Shown piece after piece: positions 34,801 to 40,954 of a DNA stretch of 64,000 nucleotides (positions are counted from its first letter, which is position 1; each line of letters begins with the position of its first letter). Source of the stretch: Theropithecus gelada (taxonomy: Eukaryota > Chordata > Mammalia > Primates > Cercopithecidae); NCBI RefSeq assembly GCF_003255815.1, contig NC_037668.1, forward strand, positions 71,070,940 to 71,134,939. Reading direction: 5' to 3'. A program made the position numbers and the translations under genes. The notes under the pieces were generated by a model, which was not told where the DNA came from, ran no database searches, and was given only the letters and a program-made list of their open reading frames with translations.

Positions 34801-36589
34801 TGAAAATTTACCTTAAAAGGACCCCATAGTAGTAGTGTCCTTAGGCCCCAAGCAGAAGCAAATGCAAATTTTCTCTGGAGGAGTACATTTTAAATACAGG
34901 CTTCAAAGAATTCCCATAAATAATATTCTGAGGAACATGAGCTCACAATCAAAAGTCACTAAATACTTGAAAAAATAAACCGCCAGGAGTGAAAATCAAC
35001 AAAAAAATCAAACTACAGAATAAAACCAACAAAGACCCACAGCTCGTATGATTATTAAAATAAGAAAATTTCATGTCTGAAAAAATAAAAAAGGAATTTG
35101 AAAATAAGACAAAAAAGCAAAAGTCTTCCAAAATTGCATAGGCAGATTTGAAAAGGAACCAAATAATACTTCTAGAAATGAAAACTATTATAATTAGAAG
35201 CTCAATGGACAGATTGAACAGTAGATTAGACACATCTGAAGGGGGAATTTGTGAGCTAAAAGAATAAATTGCCCAGATTGCAGCCTAGAGAGATAAAGAT
35301 ATAGTAAAAGACAAAGAGGAGAGAGTGGGATAAAGCAATGTATGTCTAATTGAAGTTTGAGAAAGAAAGAATGAGGAGAGGCAACATTACAATAAGGCAC
35401 AGCCGAGAGTTTTTCCAGAATTGATGAAAGATGCCTATCATCAAATCCAGGAAGCCCAGTGGATCCCAAGCAGGGCGCATAGGACAGGAGGACAAGGCAA
35501 CCAGAGCACTGAGGGCGCTGTTGGGAAGATGGAGGAAGAAACTCACTGGGGTCTAGCTGGCCAGAAAAGGGAGTAAATCTAAAAAGAGCCCATTTGGTAG
35601 GCAAGAAATTGAGTTGTCCAGGAAGAGGGGGGTCTCAGTTTAGTCCAGGATCATGTGTGACATGCATAGAGCAGTTACAGCAGTTGTGGTCAGAAAACAG
35701 AGAACAGTGCTAGAGTGAAAGACCTAAAGCATGGCATCCAGGTGACAAGGGAGGGGAAGCCACAGGAGTGGGTGCTGGCATGGCGTGGAGGCCAAGGTCA
35801 CTAACGCTGCAAGTTCAGCCTTGTGGGGCAGCGGTGAGCCGTGGACCCTGGTGGACACTGCCATTGCCCAGGATGATGCCAGCACCTCAGACAGGGAGGA
35901 TGACTCGGGGAGAAAGTCTTCAAGGAACAGGATACGAGTGGACACACCTGGAGAGGCAGGAAGGGGTCTGTCTCCAGGAGCAGGGGTTTTGCACAAGGAG
36001 AAAGACTGGCAGTTCAGAAGCCAACATAGGTCAGCAGAAGAGTGCCATCTTGCCTAGGATGTGGAGAATGGGAGAAGGGGTGGCCTCCGTGGGTGGGGGC
36101 CTCTGTGCAGGCGGATCTGGGGGCTTAGGAGAGGGGTTGGGCTGGGATGGTTCTCAGTATTCACCTCATCACTCTAAAGTATGCTGCTTCACTTCTCCAT
36201 CTCTCTGCGAGACGGCAAAATGGCTTGTCTCTGTACCTCTGGCATCTGGGATTGAGTGTCGGCTCCACAGTAGGTGCCCAATAAACGTTTGAGGAAGCAG
36301 GGAGGGAGGAGGGGAGGATCAGCTCTGCAGCAGTGCAATGGACAGGTCCACATGAGTCCTGCTGTGCCTCACAGAACCCAGCAAGGACATGCTCAGCACG
36401 GCTCCCACCGCAAGGTTGAACGAGCAAGAAGAAACTGGGAGGATCATCGAAATGCAGCGCCTAGAAATCCAGCGCCTCAGAGACCAGATCCAAGAGCAAG
36501 AGCAGATCACAGGGTTCCACACCCTTGCTGGAGTTCGGCTTCCTTCCCTCTCCAACTCTGAGGTAGACTTAGAGGTGAAGACCAACTGA
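1733..36589 (+). CDS. CFAP57: CFAP57 (WDR65), 3' half: 11 exons encoding the C-terminal coiled coil
   Basis: This is a cilia- and flagella-associated protein. Its Chlamydomonas relative FAP57 helps dock a subset of inner dynein arms on the axoneme, and human variants have been linked to primary ciliary dyskinesia. The exons are 1733-1888, 3556-3649, 4280-4470, 4998-5171, 6239-6397, 9170-9313, 14655-14771, 16446-16580, 16661-16804, 25232-25364 and 36375-36589. Joined, they total 1662 nt, giving 553 residues and a TGA stop with no frame break. The product is almost entirely charged, Glu/Lys/Gln-rich heptad sequence, ending in a short non-coiled tail ([16 protein letters not shown]). The human protein is about 1250 residues, so the N-terminal WD40 repeats and the first part of the coiled coil lie upstream of position 1. 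I recognise the protein from memory of the family, and the neighbouring TMEM125 supports it. Upstream exons and the promoter cannot be assessed. Confidence 0.95.
2037..2185 (+). repeat. Alu with internal deletion, sense
   Basis: The left part of an Alu (ccgggcacagtggctgacgc) jumps from 'cctggccaacgtgg' directly to 'tccagcctgggcaacagaga', removing about 150 bp, and ends in a (TAAA)n tail. Confidence 0.88.
2637..2932 (+). repeat. Old Alu (AluJ-type), sense
   Basis: It is a full-length but strongly diverged dimer (ctgggcaaggtggctcaccc … tccagcctggatgacagagtg) with a short A tail. Confidence 0.9.
2933..3555. other. CFAP57 intron, no clear element
   Basis: AT-rich sequence. The part around 3060-3530 has weak ancient-repeat character, but I cannot assign a family. 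Confidence 0.4.
3556..3649 (+). CDS. CFAP57: CFAP57 coding exon, window exon 2
   Basis: The exon has 94 nt and enters in phase 0, leaving one base (G) of a split Glu codon. The residues run [20 protein letters not shown] and end in RELQDL before the split codon. The acceptor is gactgttttag and the donor is a strong G|gtgagc. The frame is restored exactly by the next exon, which starts with the two bases needed. Confidence 0.92.
3830..3995 (+). repeat. MIR SINE, sense
   Basis: The order 'ggaacctgacagtcttgcct', 'agtcacctcaccttaccgag', then 'cttctataaagtgggggt' matches the MIR core and its 3' part (…cctcagtttcctcatctgtaaaatgggg…) at low identity. Confidence 0.6.
4280..4470 (+). CDS. CFAP57: CFAP57 coding exon, window exon 3
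   Basis: The exon has 191 nt. Its first two bases complete the Glu codon begun at 3649, giving [20 protein letters not shown] and onward to KTTLLEE. It carries an adjacent Cys-Cys pair, which is rare in this otherwise Cys-poor coiled coil. The acceptor is cttgcttctctccag and the donor GAG|gtactc. The reading frame stays open about 75 nt into the intron, so the stop-free stretch overstates the exon; the splice donor sets the end. Confidence 0.93.
4540..4700 (-). repeat. L2 fragment, antisense
   Basis: 'gggacagacatggtttctac' followed by 'aaggaacttgtatctaatgg' matches the antisense L2 pattern (ccctgccctcaaggagcttacattctagtgg). Confidence 0.5.
4998..5171 (+). CDS. CFAP57: CFAP57 coding exon, window exon 4
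   Basis: The exon has 174 nt, phase 0 to 0, and 58 residues from [20 protein letters not shown] to GETGIMRKK. It is very highly charged (an [23 protein letters not shown] stretch), typical of a long single alpha-helical coiled coil. The acceptor is tctccgagccag and the donor AAG|gtagca. Because it is a symmetric exon, skipping it would keep the frame. Confidence 0.93.
5172..6238. other. CFAP57 intron, nothing recognised
   Basis: The 1067 bp hold no repeat family I can name. No open frame has gene-like properties. Confidence 0.5.
6239..6397 (+). CDS. CFAP57: CFAP57 coding exon, window exon 5
   Basis: The exon has 159 nt, phase 0 to 0, and 53 residues from [20 protein letters not shown] to ERDETIQDK. 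The acceptor gttcgcttttctag and donor AAG|gtgaca are standard. Regular Leu/Ile spacing (LQKEI, IETL, LQGVI, LEKDI, LKREI) shows heptads continuing without a break from the previous exon. Confidence 0.93.
6500..6720. repeat. Ancient SINE/L2-like fragment
   Basis: 'gtgtgtttggcgctgggcta' and 'ggttcgggaagctgaactcc' recall MIR/L2 remnants in the antisense sense of the tail (…aggtaaggaaactgaggctc…). Divergence is too high for a confident subfamily. Confidence 0.35.
7040..7180 (+). repeat. MIR SINE, sense
   Basis: The core 'gagcaacttctctcagcctt' followed by 'tctcacctataaaatgggga' and 'cttgtaaggatgacatggga' is a typical MIR 3' half. Confidence 0.75.
7228..7262 (+). repeat. (TTTTA)n microsatellite
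   Basis: Six or so TTTTA units lie in tandem within the CFAP57 intron after a T run. Confidence 0.9.
7468..7700 (+). repeat. Non-autonomous hAT-type DNA transposon (Charlie-related)
   Basis: It starts with 'caggggtcagcacgctcttt' followed by 'ctgtaaaggcctaggtagta' and ends '…gtagtttgccagcccattg', giving imperfect inverted ends of the CAGGGGTCAGC/…GCYGACCCMTG type. The internal 'gtggctgtgttccaataaa'-like sequence is present as 'ggctgtgttccaataaagct'. This matches a well-known mammalian hAT MITE. I am unsure of the exact family name. Confidence 0.75.
8079..8368 (+). repeat. AluS-type, sense, with target site duplication
   Basis: It is a full-length Alu. The flank 'aaaacttagtgattga' appears before the head and again after the tail (aaaaacttagtgattgaa), a clear target-site duplication. 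Confidence 0.95.
9170..9313 (+). CDS. CFAP57: CFAP57 coding exon, window exon 6
   Basis: The exon has 144 nt, phase 0 to 0, and 48 residues from [20 protein letters not shown] to MKEQIQE. The acceptor is a good polypyrimidine site (tctcttctcacccccag) and the donor is GAG|gtgaga. Lys-rich in the first half and Glu-rich in the second, it fits a continuing coiled coil. Confidence 0.93.
10010..10640 (+). repeat. L2 LINE fragment, sense
   Basis: It has the L2 3' signature in order: 'gtaaaatccagagtcccagt', 'ggtcctatgtgatccagcct', 'ctgcctctgcctggaaggct', 'cttcccccagatcgccacat', then 'ccttccctgaccaccctaga'. This explains the open frames here. Confidence 0.8.
10905..11270 (-). repeat. MaLR-type LTR fragment (MST/MLT1 class), antisense
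   Basis: 'gctataacaaaatacctta' begins it, followed by 'gtactggaggctgggaagtc', 'tgtgtcctcatgtgatggaa', and 'ctgacctcactttgggggtc'. This is the reverse-strand layout of mammalian apparent LTR retrotransposon LTRs. The exact subfamily is not resolved. Confidence 0.6.
11869..12105 (-). repeat. MER20 (hAT-Charlie) DNA transposon, antisense
   Basis: It starts 'cagggtttttcaagctcagc' and contains 'tttagcagcatccctggtct', 'ccctggggggcaaaatgctt' and the end 'ccattgagaatctctg', matching the MER20 consensus I recall in reverse. Confidence 0.85.
12420..13030 (+). repeat. L2 LINE fragment, sense
   Basis: 'ttctctctgcctagaattct', 'ccctgcagacctgaggcctc' and 'ttgaaggcagaaactacct' follow the L2 3' order. It is a second, separately diverged copy in the same intron. 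Confidence 0.7.
13031..13725. other. CFAP57 intron, mostly unassigned
   Basis: An L2-end-like patch (gttcattcgtcaaatatttg) lies near 13260, antisense. I see no clear element in the rest. Confidence 0.4.
13727..14034 (+). repeat. AluS-type, sense
   Basis: It is a full-length Alu with a long mid-element A run (about 27 A from 13853) and a short tail; the antisense open frame here is Alu-derived. Confidence 0.93.
14655..14771 (+). CDS. CFAP57: CFAP57 coding exon, window exon 7
   Basis: The exon has 117 nt, phase 0 to 0, and 39 residues from [20 protein letters not shown] to EMRRERQK. The acceptor is ttgttctctacag and the donor AAG|gtgtga. The first codon is ATG, but it is internal to the spliced frame and is not a proposed start. 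Confidence 0.92.
15110..15290 (-). repeat. MIR-like SINE, antisense
   Basis: 'gttacaaataagaaaaatta' and 'cccacagctaggtagtacac' match the antisense MIR pattern (…agaaactgaggcccagagagg…cacacagctagtaagtgg…). Confidence 0.55.
15358..15660 (+). repeat. AluS-type, sense, with target site duplication
   Basis: The 'agattggaactttcc' flank is repeated on both sides of the element, which ends in a long pure A tail. Confidence 0.95.
16446..16580 (+). CDS. CFAP57: CFAP57 coding exon, window exon 8
   Basis: The exon has 135 nt, phase 0 to 0, and 45 residues starting [20 protein letters not shown] and ending EKYVQRADM. Aromatic and hydrophobic content is higher here than elsewhere in the tail ([13 protein letters not shown]), which with a Pro suggests a local break in the coiled coil. 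The acceptor is ctctgattgcag and the donor ATG|gtaagt, close to consensus. Only 80 bp separate it from the next exon. Confidence 0.93.
16581..16660 (+). other. CFAP57: 80-bp CFAP57 intron
   Basis: This is the shortest intron in the window, GC-rich, from gtaagttc to ccccgtcag. It is near the lower size limit for mammalian introns and free of repeats, unlike the 8.4-kb intron that follows the next exon. Confidence 0.9.
16661..16804 (+). CDS. CFAP57: CFAP57 coding exon, window exon 9
   Basis: The exon has 144 nt, phase 0 to 0, and 48 residues from [20 protein letters not shown] to TDYVRIMQ. The acceptor is gccccgtcag with a weak, GC-rich pyrimidine tract. The donor is CAG|gtacct. The exon and its short upstream intron are GC-rich compared with neighbouring exons. 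Confidence 0.93.
16805..18490. other. CFAP57 intron, no identified element
   Basis: CT-rich at 17030-17440, otherwise unique-looking. The 195-codon open frame on the minus strand (17895-18482) has no family resemblance, and I treat it as chance. Confidence 0.45.
18490..18690 (+). repeat. MIR SINE, sense
   Basis: 'ccttgggtaaattccttaac', 'ctatctgtaaaacaaggaag' and 'tggtacagaataagtgctca' are the MIR core and 3' end. Confidence 0.75.
18701..19008 (+). repeat. AluY-type, sense
   Basis: It is full length with 'tcgagaccatcctggctaac' and a target duplication around 'gcaatttcca' on both sides. Confidence 0.94.
19435..19985 (-). repeat. L2 LINE fragment, antisense
   Basis: 'ttcattcagtacacattttt' and 'ctactctcaaggagttcatc' are followed by 'gagctgggccttgaagggtg' and 'gccttccaggctgtgggaac', the reversed L2 3' region. 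Confidence 0.65.
19986..20880. other. CFAP57 intron, not assigned
   Basis: No element recognised apart from possible continuation of the L2 fragment to about 20300. Confidence 0.35.
20905..21050 (+). repeat. MIR-like SINE, sense
   Basis: 'cagaccccagctctaccact', then 'cctcagtttcctcacaaggt' and 'ggaactgagggactgtatgc' follow the MIR order. Confidence 0.65.
21283..21322 (+). repeat. (GAAT)n microsatellite
   Basis: About nine tandem GAAT/TGAA units (gtgaatgaatgaatgaatga) lie in the intron. They are likely seeded by the terminal TGAA of an L2 element. Confidence 0.92.
21323..22000. other. CFAP57 intron, nothing recognised
   Basis: The 120-codon frame at 21417-21779 is low complexity at its centre (GGGGGEKPG), has no family match I know and no splice support. 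Confidence 0.4.
22000..22085 (-). repeat. L2 3'-end fragment, antisense
   Basis: 'cacatatttattgagcacct' and 'ctaacatgcaaggcagggtc' are the reversed terminal L2 sequence. Confidence 0.55.
22720..23435 (-). mobile_element. MaLR LTR (THE1/MST type), antisense, split by an Alu
   Basis: The left part (gaatacctgaggctgggtaa … gcaggcatgtcacacggc) and the right part (ctcactcattaccacgagga … caggagatttcgaggagac) form one reversed THE1/MST-like LTR. The antisense AluY at 22929-23236 interrupts it. 'gccagg' / 'accaggtt' next to the Alu ends looks like its target duplication. Confidence 0.8.
22929..23236 (-). repeat. AluY-type, antisense, nested in a MaLR LTR
   Basis: It starts with a T run, followed by 'gatggagtctcactctgtca', and ends 'ccgcacccagccgg'. 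It is younger than the LTR it interrupts. Confidence 0.95.
23781..23938 (+). repeat. MER5A-type hAT MITE
   Basis: 'aagtgtggtctggcccgcag', 'accagcagcagcatctcttg' and 'cccatcccagacctatgagt' match the MER5A/B layout. Confidence 0.75.
24190..24775 (+). repeat. L2 LINE fragments, sense
   Basis: The first copy (24190-24560) ends 'ctataaacatttattaggta'. A second 3'-end fragment (24650-24775) ends 'agcaaatgaatgaaaaatga'. A (GGAT)n patch lies between them at 24555-24580. Confidence 0.65.
24780..24970 (+). repeat. MIR SINE, sense
   Basis: It has a nearly complete order: 'cagtgcttacgaactctgga', 'cctgactctaccgattgcta', 'gcctcagttttctcttctgt' and 'gtggttatgatgcatttaaa'. Confidence 0.8.
25232..25364 (+). 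CDS. CFAP57: CFAP57 coding exon, window exon 10
   Basis: The exon has 133 nt and enters in phase 0, leaving one base of a Glu codon that the last exon completes. It encodes [20 protein letters not shown] through the [13 protein letters not shown] segment. The acceptor ccctttttctgcag is strong and the donor is G|gtaatg. It is flanked by the two largest introns in the window (8.4 kb and 11.0 kb). Confidence 0.93.
25365..26615. other. CFAP57 last intron, first part, unassigned
   Basis: AT-rich unique-looking sequence without a recognised family. Confidence 0.4.
26622..26937 (+). repeat. Alu (S/Y type), sense
   Basis: A target duplication of the form 'actgaaatacttg' / 'actgacatacttg' flanks it, with an interrupted A/C tail. 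Confidence 0.94.
27038..27352 (+). repeat. Alu (older), sense
   Basis: Full length with a short insertion (tttagagtaaaattgatcac) near the right monomer, and a pure A tail. Confidence 0.92.
27560..28677 (+). mobile_element. L1 fragment (ORF2 region), sense, decayed
   Basis: From about 27950 the sequence follows mammalian L1 ORF2: 'ataaaatacttgggaatcaa', 'aaaatccattctaaaattca', 'gctatagcaatcaaaacagt' and 'agaccaatggaatagaatg'. The 27730-27850 part (cttgaaatttcagaacacca) resembles an earlier L1/HAL1 segment, so the copy may be rearranged. Many stops and small deletions are present, so it is not functional. Both ends are truncated. Confidence 0.85.
29157..29572. other. Segment of copy 1 not matched in copy 2
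   Basis: Copy 2 passes from its 'gttcagaactt' straight to 'acatgactgggttttcc', whereas copy 1 has about 900 bp between the matching points. Its end (gtgagatttggcttcacact at about 29511) repeats the sequence near 28718, so part of it is an internal duplication. Confidence 0.5.
29573..29870 (+). repeat. AluY-type, sense
   Basis: Full length; 'attgcca' / 'gttgcca' flanks suggest the target duplication. Confidence 0.93.
30153..30440 (+). repeat. AluY-type, sense
   Basis: It is inserted in ERV-like copy 1 at a site empty in copy 2. 'cagtcattt' / 'cagtcgttt' flank it. Confidence 0.94.
30600..30904 (-). repeat. Alu, antisense
   Basis: It begins with a T run, then 'gatggaatctcactctattg', and ends 'ccaccacacccagcc'. 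It faces the preceding sense Alu across 160 bp and replaces about 270 bp present in copy 2. Confidence 0.93.
31028..31341 (-). repeat. AluY-type, antisense
   Basis: The 'cggtttcttc' sequence occurs on both sides. The empty site is visible in copy 2 as 'caattctttcatttttaaca'. Confidence 0.94.
31434..31739 (-). repeat. Alu, antisense, at a site also occupied in the second block
   Basis: It lies between 'tttgttaacca' and 'aaccattttcttaatagcc'. In the other block an antisense Alu lies between the matching 'cttgttaacca' and 'aaccagttttttcatagcc'. Confidence 0.93.
32671..33007. repeat. Two tandem units of about 180 bp in ERV-like copy 1
   Basis: 'tgaaacagtcagggtgcttc' occurs at 32691 and again at 32871, each followed by 'aaatggaaattcc' and 'atttcccaaattga'. 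The same pair is present in copy 2 with a spacing of about 171 bp. Confidence 0.8.
33206..33535. repeat. LTR-like segment next to ERV-like copy 1
   Basis: Its first 65 bp (caggggtttggtcaaggtcc … gccaatcactgggaggaca) are found again at 40494-40570. The sequence 'gaagaaggctttaatcaggt' and 'gctgcagccaaggagatggg' has the feel of a reversed ERV LTR. I cannot assign a family. Confidence 0.4.
33661..33960 (+). repeat. AluY-type lacking its first bases, sense
   Basis: The head reads ggccggctgtaatcccagca, missing about 20 bp of the usual 5' end. The target duplication 'aaaattttgcaaatga' is clear on both sides, and the tail is (AAAT)n. Confidence 0.94.
33977..34920. other. CFAP57 last intron, AT-rich, unassigned
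   Basis: No family recognised; parts may be decayed L1 sequence belonging to the fragment that follows. Confidence 0.35.
34920..35645 (+). mobile_element. L1 fragment (ORF1 region), sense, decayed
   Basis: 'gaagctcaatggacagattg', 'gtagattagacacatctgaa', 'ttttccagaattgatgaaag' and 'ccaggaagcccagtggatcc' follow the order of old L1 (L1M) ORF1 sequence. The frame is broken many times. Confidence 0.75.
35646..36374. other. CFAP57 last intron, end part
   Basis: Repeat-free as far as I can see. The 174-codon frame at 35768-36292 has no family resemblance. The intron ends at the acceptor before 36375. Confidence 0.4.
36375..36589 (+). CDS. CFAP57: CFAP57 terminal coding exon with stop codon
   Basis: The 215 coding nt complete the split Glu codon and give 71 residues, beginning [20 protein letters not shown], followed by TGA at 36587-36589. 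A last helical stretch ([20 protein letters not shown]) precedes a non-helical tail with [25 protein letters not shown] sequence. The acceptor is ctgtgcctcacag. The exon continues into a short 3' UTR with a polyadenylation signal about 150 bp after the stop. Confidence 0.94.
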
Positions 36590-36762
36590 CCCCCTCTGGT
36601 GAGCCATCTCCAGCCACAACCAGAAGAAACACAGTGTGTCTGTCCCCAGGCCAGATTTGCGGTTGGAGTCTGTATGGTCCCTGCAGCACTGACCCCAGCA
36701 ACCTCTTTCTCTTGCCCTGGGGAATCTGGGACACAGAATAAAGATGTTTGCCCACACCTTGT
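36590..36762 (+). terminator. CFAP57: CFAP57 3' UTR and polyadenylation signal
   Basis: AATAAA lies at 36737-36742, about 150 bp past the stop codon, followed by a T-rich/GT stretch (cacaccttgtctaacttctg) suited to a downstream element. Cleavage is inferred near 36755-36765. An antisense Alu begins about 300 bp further on, so the 3' UTR itself is repeat-free. Confidence 0.8.
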
Positions 36763-37059
36763 CTAACTTCTGCTTAGCTGGGAGGCCAAGGCCAGGAGAG
36801 GGAAAGAAGGGAGGCTGAGGACTGGGCGCTCCAGCTCATCTGAAGCCACCTATGCTTGTCCCTGTCTGGGCACAGGACTGCCTGGCACTGAGAGATCACA
36901 CTGGACTTGGGGCTGGCTTTCCTGCCACCCTTTCTTCCGGGCCTTGCGGATGGGGCTGCCTGCTGCTCCTCGCCTGGCCTCTCCTCTGCCAGCTCAGTAA
37001 GGACCAAAGCCTGCTCATTCCTGTCTCCCTCATGAAATGCAGCGAGGCTTTCTAAGGAC

Positions 37060-37356
37060 TGTTTTTTTTTTGAGACAGAGTCTCACTCTGTCGCCCAGGC
37101 TGGAGTGCGGTGGCGCGATCTCGGCTCACTGCAAGCTCCGCCTTCCAGGTTCATGCCATTCTCCTGCCTCAGCCTCCTGAGTAGCTGGGACTACAGGCGT
37201 GTGCCACCACACTCAGCTAATTTTTGTATTTTTAGTAGAGACAGGGTTTCACCATGTTGGTTAGATTAGTCTCGAACTCCTGACCTCAAGTGATCCACCT
37301 GCCTTGGCCTCCCAAAGTGCTGGCATTACAGGCGTAAGCCACTGTGCCTGGCCTCT
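37060..37356 (-). repeat. AluS/Y-type, antisense
   Basis: Full length, from a short T run (tttttttttgagacagagtc) to 'gtgcctggcc'. It lies about 300 bp past the CFAP57 polyadenylation site. Confidence 0.94.
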
Positions 37357-38400
37357 GAGGGTTTTTTTTTTTTTTTTTTTTAATCTGTGTAAAGAAGAAG
37401 GAAAAGATGACGGTAAAATAGCAGACATGGAAGTGTTGCAAGAATTCCCCAAAGTCTTACGTTATCTGCTGACCCTGTTCTTGGAACTCTTAAGTAGAGC
37501 CCTGCCCTCATTTCCTGTGCCTCCATGTCATTCTAGACTTGCCGTCTTTGTTCTGCAGGGTCCTGCGCTGCTCCTCCATTTCTGGGGTGGGAGGGATGCA
37601 CTTCCCCTTTGGTTATTCCTCTCAGGCCCCATCCTGGGAGACCCAGCCACACACAGGTACCAAGAGAGATAGTTCTTTATGCATTAAAGAGCAAAAGAAT
37701 ATAATCCAATGTCCCTCTCTTCTCCCACCTGCAGAGACCAGACGCCCCTCTAATACCCAAATAAGAAATGTTTAAGCCCACAGTCCCTGCTGGTCCCTGC
37801 TGGTCACCTCTGGCTGTCTTAAACCTGGCATTGTCCCATCTTTCCGTAATCACTTTACTGAAACTCTCAGCACTGCTCATGGATTGACTTTCACAGAGAG
37901 CTGAGGCTTGGCAGTCACATTTGGCAAGGTCTCCCAAAGGCTGGGGTAGCAGAAGGAGCATGCAGGCAAAGGCCATGAGCAAAGGGCTCCACAGGGTCTG
38001 CAGGAGACTCTCTCTGCTGAGGAACAACCCCCACCCAGCCTGCACCCTGTCACAGCAGCCAGCTCATTCCCCCATGCTGTCATGTTCTTCACATGCCCTC
38101 GCCCTACTGGAAAGCCAGATCCAGAGAGCAGGGAAGGATCCAGGCACCCCCAGAGAAGTTCAGCTGCAAAGATGACAGCCCATTGCATTATTATGATGGA
38201 TAGGAGGGATCTTCCAGGACCCAAACTCCTCCACTTCAAACTGGCATGTTGGCTTCACCTTGGCAGAAGAAACGGACTTGAAATGAGACTGGGGATGAGG
38301 GACCAGCAGGGGCAGATTGTGCAGGACCTTAAAGGCACACAGAAGCTATGGGCCACCCAGAAGCCAATGCTAAGCCGCTGGGAGTCAGTGCCGCTGCTCA
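37357..38400. other. Intergenic, nothing recognised
   Basis: A T run follows the Alu (37362-37381). No gene-like open frame or named repeat is seen in the rest. Confidence 0.4.
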
Positions 38401-38715
38401 CCAAGCTCTTGCCACATTGGCGTCCTTTCAGTTCCTACAAGAGGCCAAGGTTTTTCCTGCCTTCAGCTCTTTCCACACAGTTTCTTCTGCCTGAAACGCT
38501 CTTGCCCCACACCTCACTTTGTGAACTTCTATTTATCCTTTAGATCTCAGCTTAAATGTCACTTCCTCAGAAAGGCAGTCCTTGACTCTCTCCCACCTAA
38601 ACTGCACGCACCGCATCGTTTTTCTTCATAATCCTCACTGTAACGTGTGTTTAGTTGCTTAATATCTGTCTGTCCCGCTAGGAGAGTTCTACAGGGTAAG
38701 GGATGCAGTAGTGGA
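38400..38715 (+). repeat. L2 LINE fragment, sense
   Basis: 'ttcttctgcctgaaacgctc', 'agatctcagcttaaatgtca' and 'cttcctcagaaaggcagtcc' are diagnostic L2 3' sequence. Confidence 0.8.
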
Positions 38716-39004
38716 TGCAGGGGATGTCGTGGGTGCCCAGGTGAAACAGGACAGTAGCTTGGACCAGGATGATGGCAGTGGGGAGGAAGAGATGTGAACT
38801 CTTTGGACTTAAGGACTGGTGAGAGTTAGCCAAACCAAGGGGCAAGGAGCAGGGGCCTGGGAAAAAGAAAAATGCACTAGAAACTGGAGCTTTTCTGAAG
38901 ACCAGAAGGAAATTCTTAATGGCTGACATATCAATATTCAAGTGATAGATTTTTCAGCTGCAAAATGTCTTCGAATCGTGATGTCACATTTCAAGTACAA
39001 GATG

Positions 39005-39120
39005 GACCTCAGTCCGCAGACAAGGAAATCAAAACCAAAGAGGAGTAAAGTGATTGGCACATAGTCACACAGGCAGGGGTGGGGTTGCATCCCAGTCAGC
39101 CCAGTGACTCCAAAGGTACT
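39005..39120 (-). repeat. MIR fragment, antisense
   Basis: 'agtccgcagacaaggaaatc' and 'cacatagtcacacaggcagg' fit the reversed MIR core. Confidence 0.55.
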
Positions 39121-40490
39121 CTTCTTATGCACTGCACTGGAGAGATGCCCAAACAAAACACTGTAGCCCAAGTGAAGGTTATAGGAACTTGAAACCCTGA
39201 GAGTCTAAATCAGAAGTTAAAGGAGTGGAAACTCCCAGGCTAAGCTAATCTAAGCCTAACCTAAACCTGGATGCTGTCCAGCTGGTGAGGAAGAAGTATG
39301 GGCCGAGGGAGGGCCCCACCCTAGCAGAACCTGGCACCTTGGCCAGCAGGTCAACAAGGTGTTTTCTTGGCTGCATAGAGGTGCACACAGCTTCTTGTTA
39401 GTAAATGTAGGGCCAGAGGTTCCATCTTGCTTATGTCTCCATGTTCTGTCTTCAGTGCTTGCTCCTAATCCACCCATCTGGAGGCATTGGTTCTCTAGCA
39501 TCCAAGACCTCCCTCTACTTTGTCTATCCAGACTCCATGGAGAAACTGAAGGCACTCACCCCTTTGGTGCCCCTTTTCCTTCACGAGTTTCTTCATCCAG
39601 TTGACTGCTTCAGCCCCCTCAAGGCTGGAGCAGACCTAGCAGTCACCTCCTCCTGTAAGCAGCCTTAGGGCCCCTGCTGGTCACTCAAGTGACTAGGCCT
39701 TGGCACACAGACTCCACTCTTGCTCTCCCGGTTGCAGTCCATCATTGAGCTCTAGATATTCACTCAATTCTGGTGTGATGGCTGGTGCCTTTGGGGAGTG
39801 CTGTGCCACTTTTGTATAGTAACCTCCAGAATTCCTCACTGGGCCCCTCACCTTCTAGAGTTTTGGCATCAGCTGTGGCCAGGCAGTGTGAGCTACCTAG
39901 CTGAGACTCCCCCGGTATCCTGTTATCTCAACACTGAAAAGCCTGACCTACAGAAGATTCTAGCATCACTGTCCTGCTTCTTATACAAAATATGGCCAGC
40001 CATTGCTGTTCCCAGGAAGTACCTGAAGGCCTGGGAACATCTGTGTGCCCAGGTAGGATCCCCTTATAATCACTCCTCTGGATTCGGAGTGAGAAGTGAA
40101 AGGGAAGGCATGTTAGGGCCAGGAATGGGAGTTCACTCTTTCTGAACTCCACTGGGGTGAGCTCTCCTAGACCACTGGAGGTTCAAGGGCCTACTTAGGC
40201 TTCAAGCATGTCTAAGATGTGCCCAGACTGCCCTACGCTGAGGTAGGCTGGGGAGCAGATTTCCAAAGAAATAAGCCTGCTCTGTTTACCTGGAAGCAGG
40301 AGGGACTAGCATTACTAATCACCTACTATGACCAGTAGCATACAAGAATTTATACATATTGCTCATCTACTATGTAGATTTATATTTATTGCTCATCTAT
40401 GGGATTTGGCAGGGGCTACAAATAGGAATTAGTGCCAAACACCTACTGCATGTATTAACATATTAAGTGTATTGTAAGTGGAACTATGAG
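39121..40490. other. Intergenic, unassigned
   Basis: No recognised element. Open frames (up to 115 codons) have no gene-like features. Confidence 0.35.
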
Positions 40491-40493
40491 AAT

Positions 40494-40572
40494 GTTAGGG
40501 AAACACCCGAGGTTTGGTCCAGGTCCTGCTGCTCACCACACAGAAAGCCAATCACTGAGAGGACAAGTGAGG
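40494..40572. repeat. LTR-like fragment matching 33206-33275
   Basis: 'ggtttggtccaggtcctgct' and 'cacagaaagccaatcactga' repeat the start of the segment at 33206 at about 90% identity. It is followed by 380 bp of ERV-like sequence with no assigned family. Confidence 0.5.
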
Positions 40573-40954
40573 GAGGGGTGTCGTAGGCAGCTCCATACCA
40601 TGAGTGACCATGTGGCCGCTGAGGAATCAAAGGTTAATCTAATACAGAGTTTTCTTCTGAAACAGTCTTTCTTTCTCCAGTCTGCCACTTCCACCAAAGA
40701 TGAATCACAGCAGGACCAATCTACCTGCAAAATAGGCTTCAGTCCCATATACTTGACCTGATTGCCTACACAGAGTGCAGCAAGAATCATTGACAACATA
40801 AGCTCTCCTAAATTGGCTTTGCTGGAACCTATCACAAGGCCATTTCAAAGCACTGGGAAAATAATCAGTTCCTCCAAGTGTGTCCCATTACAAAAGAAAA
40901 CAGGTTCTTATTTAATGTATGAAAGCAAACACATTGCCATGAATTAAGAATATT

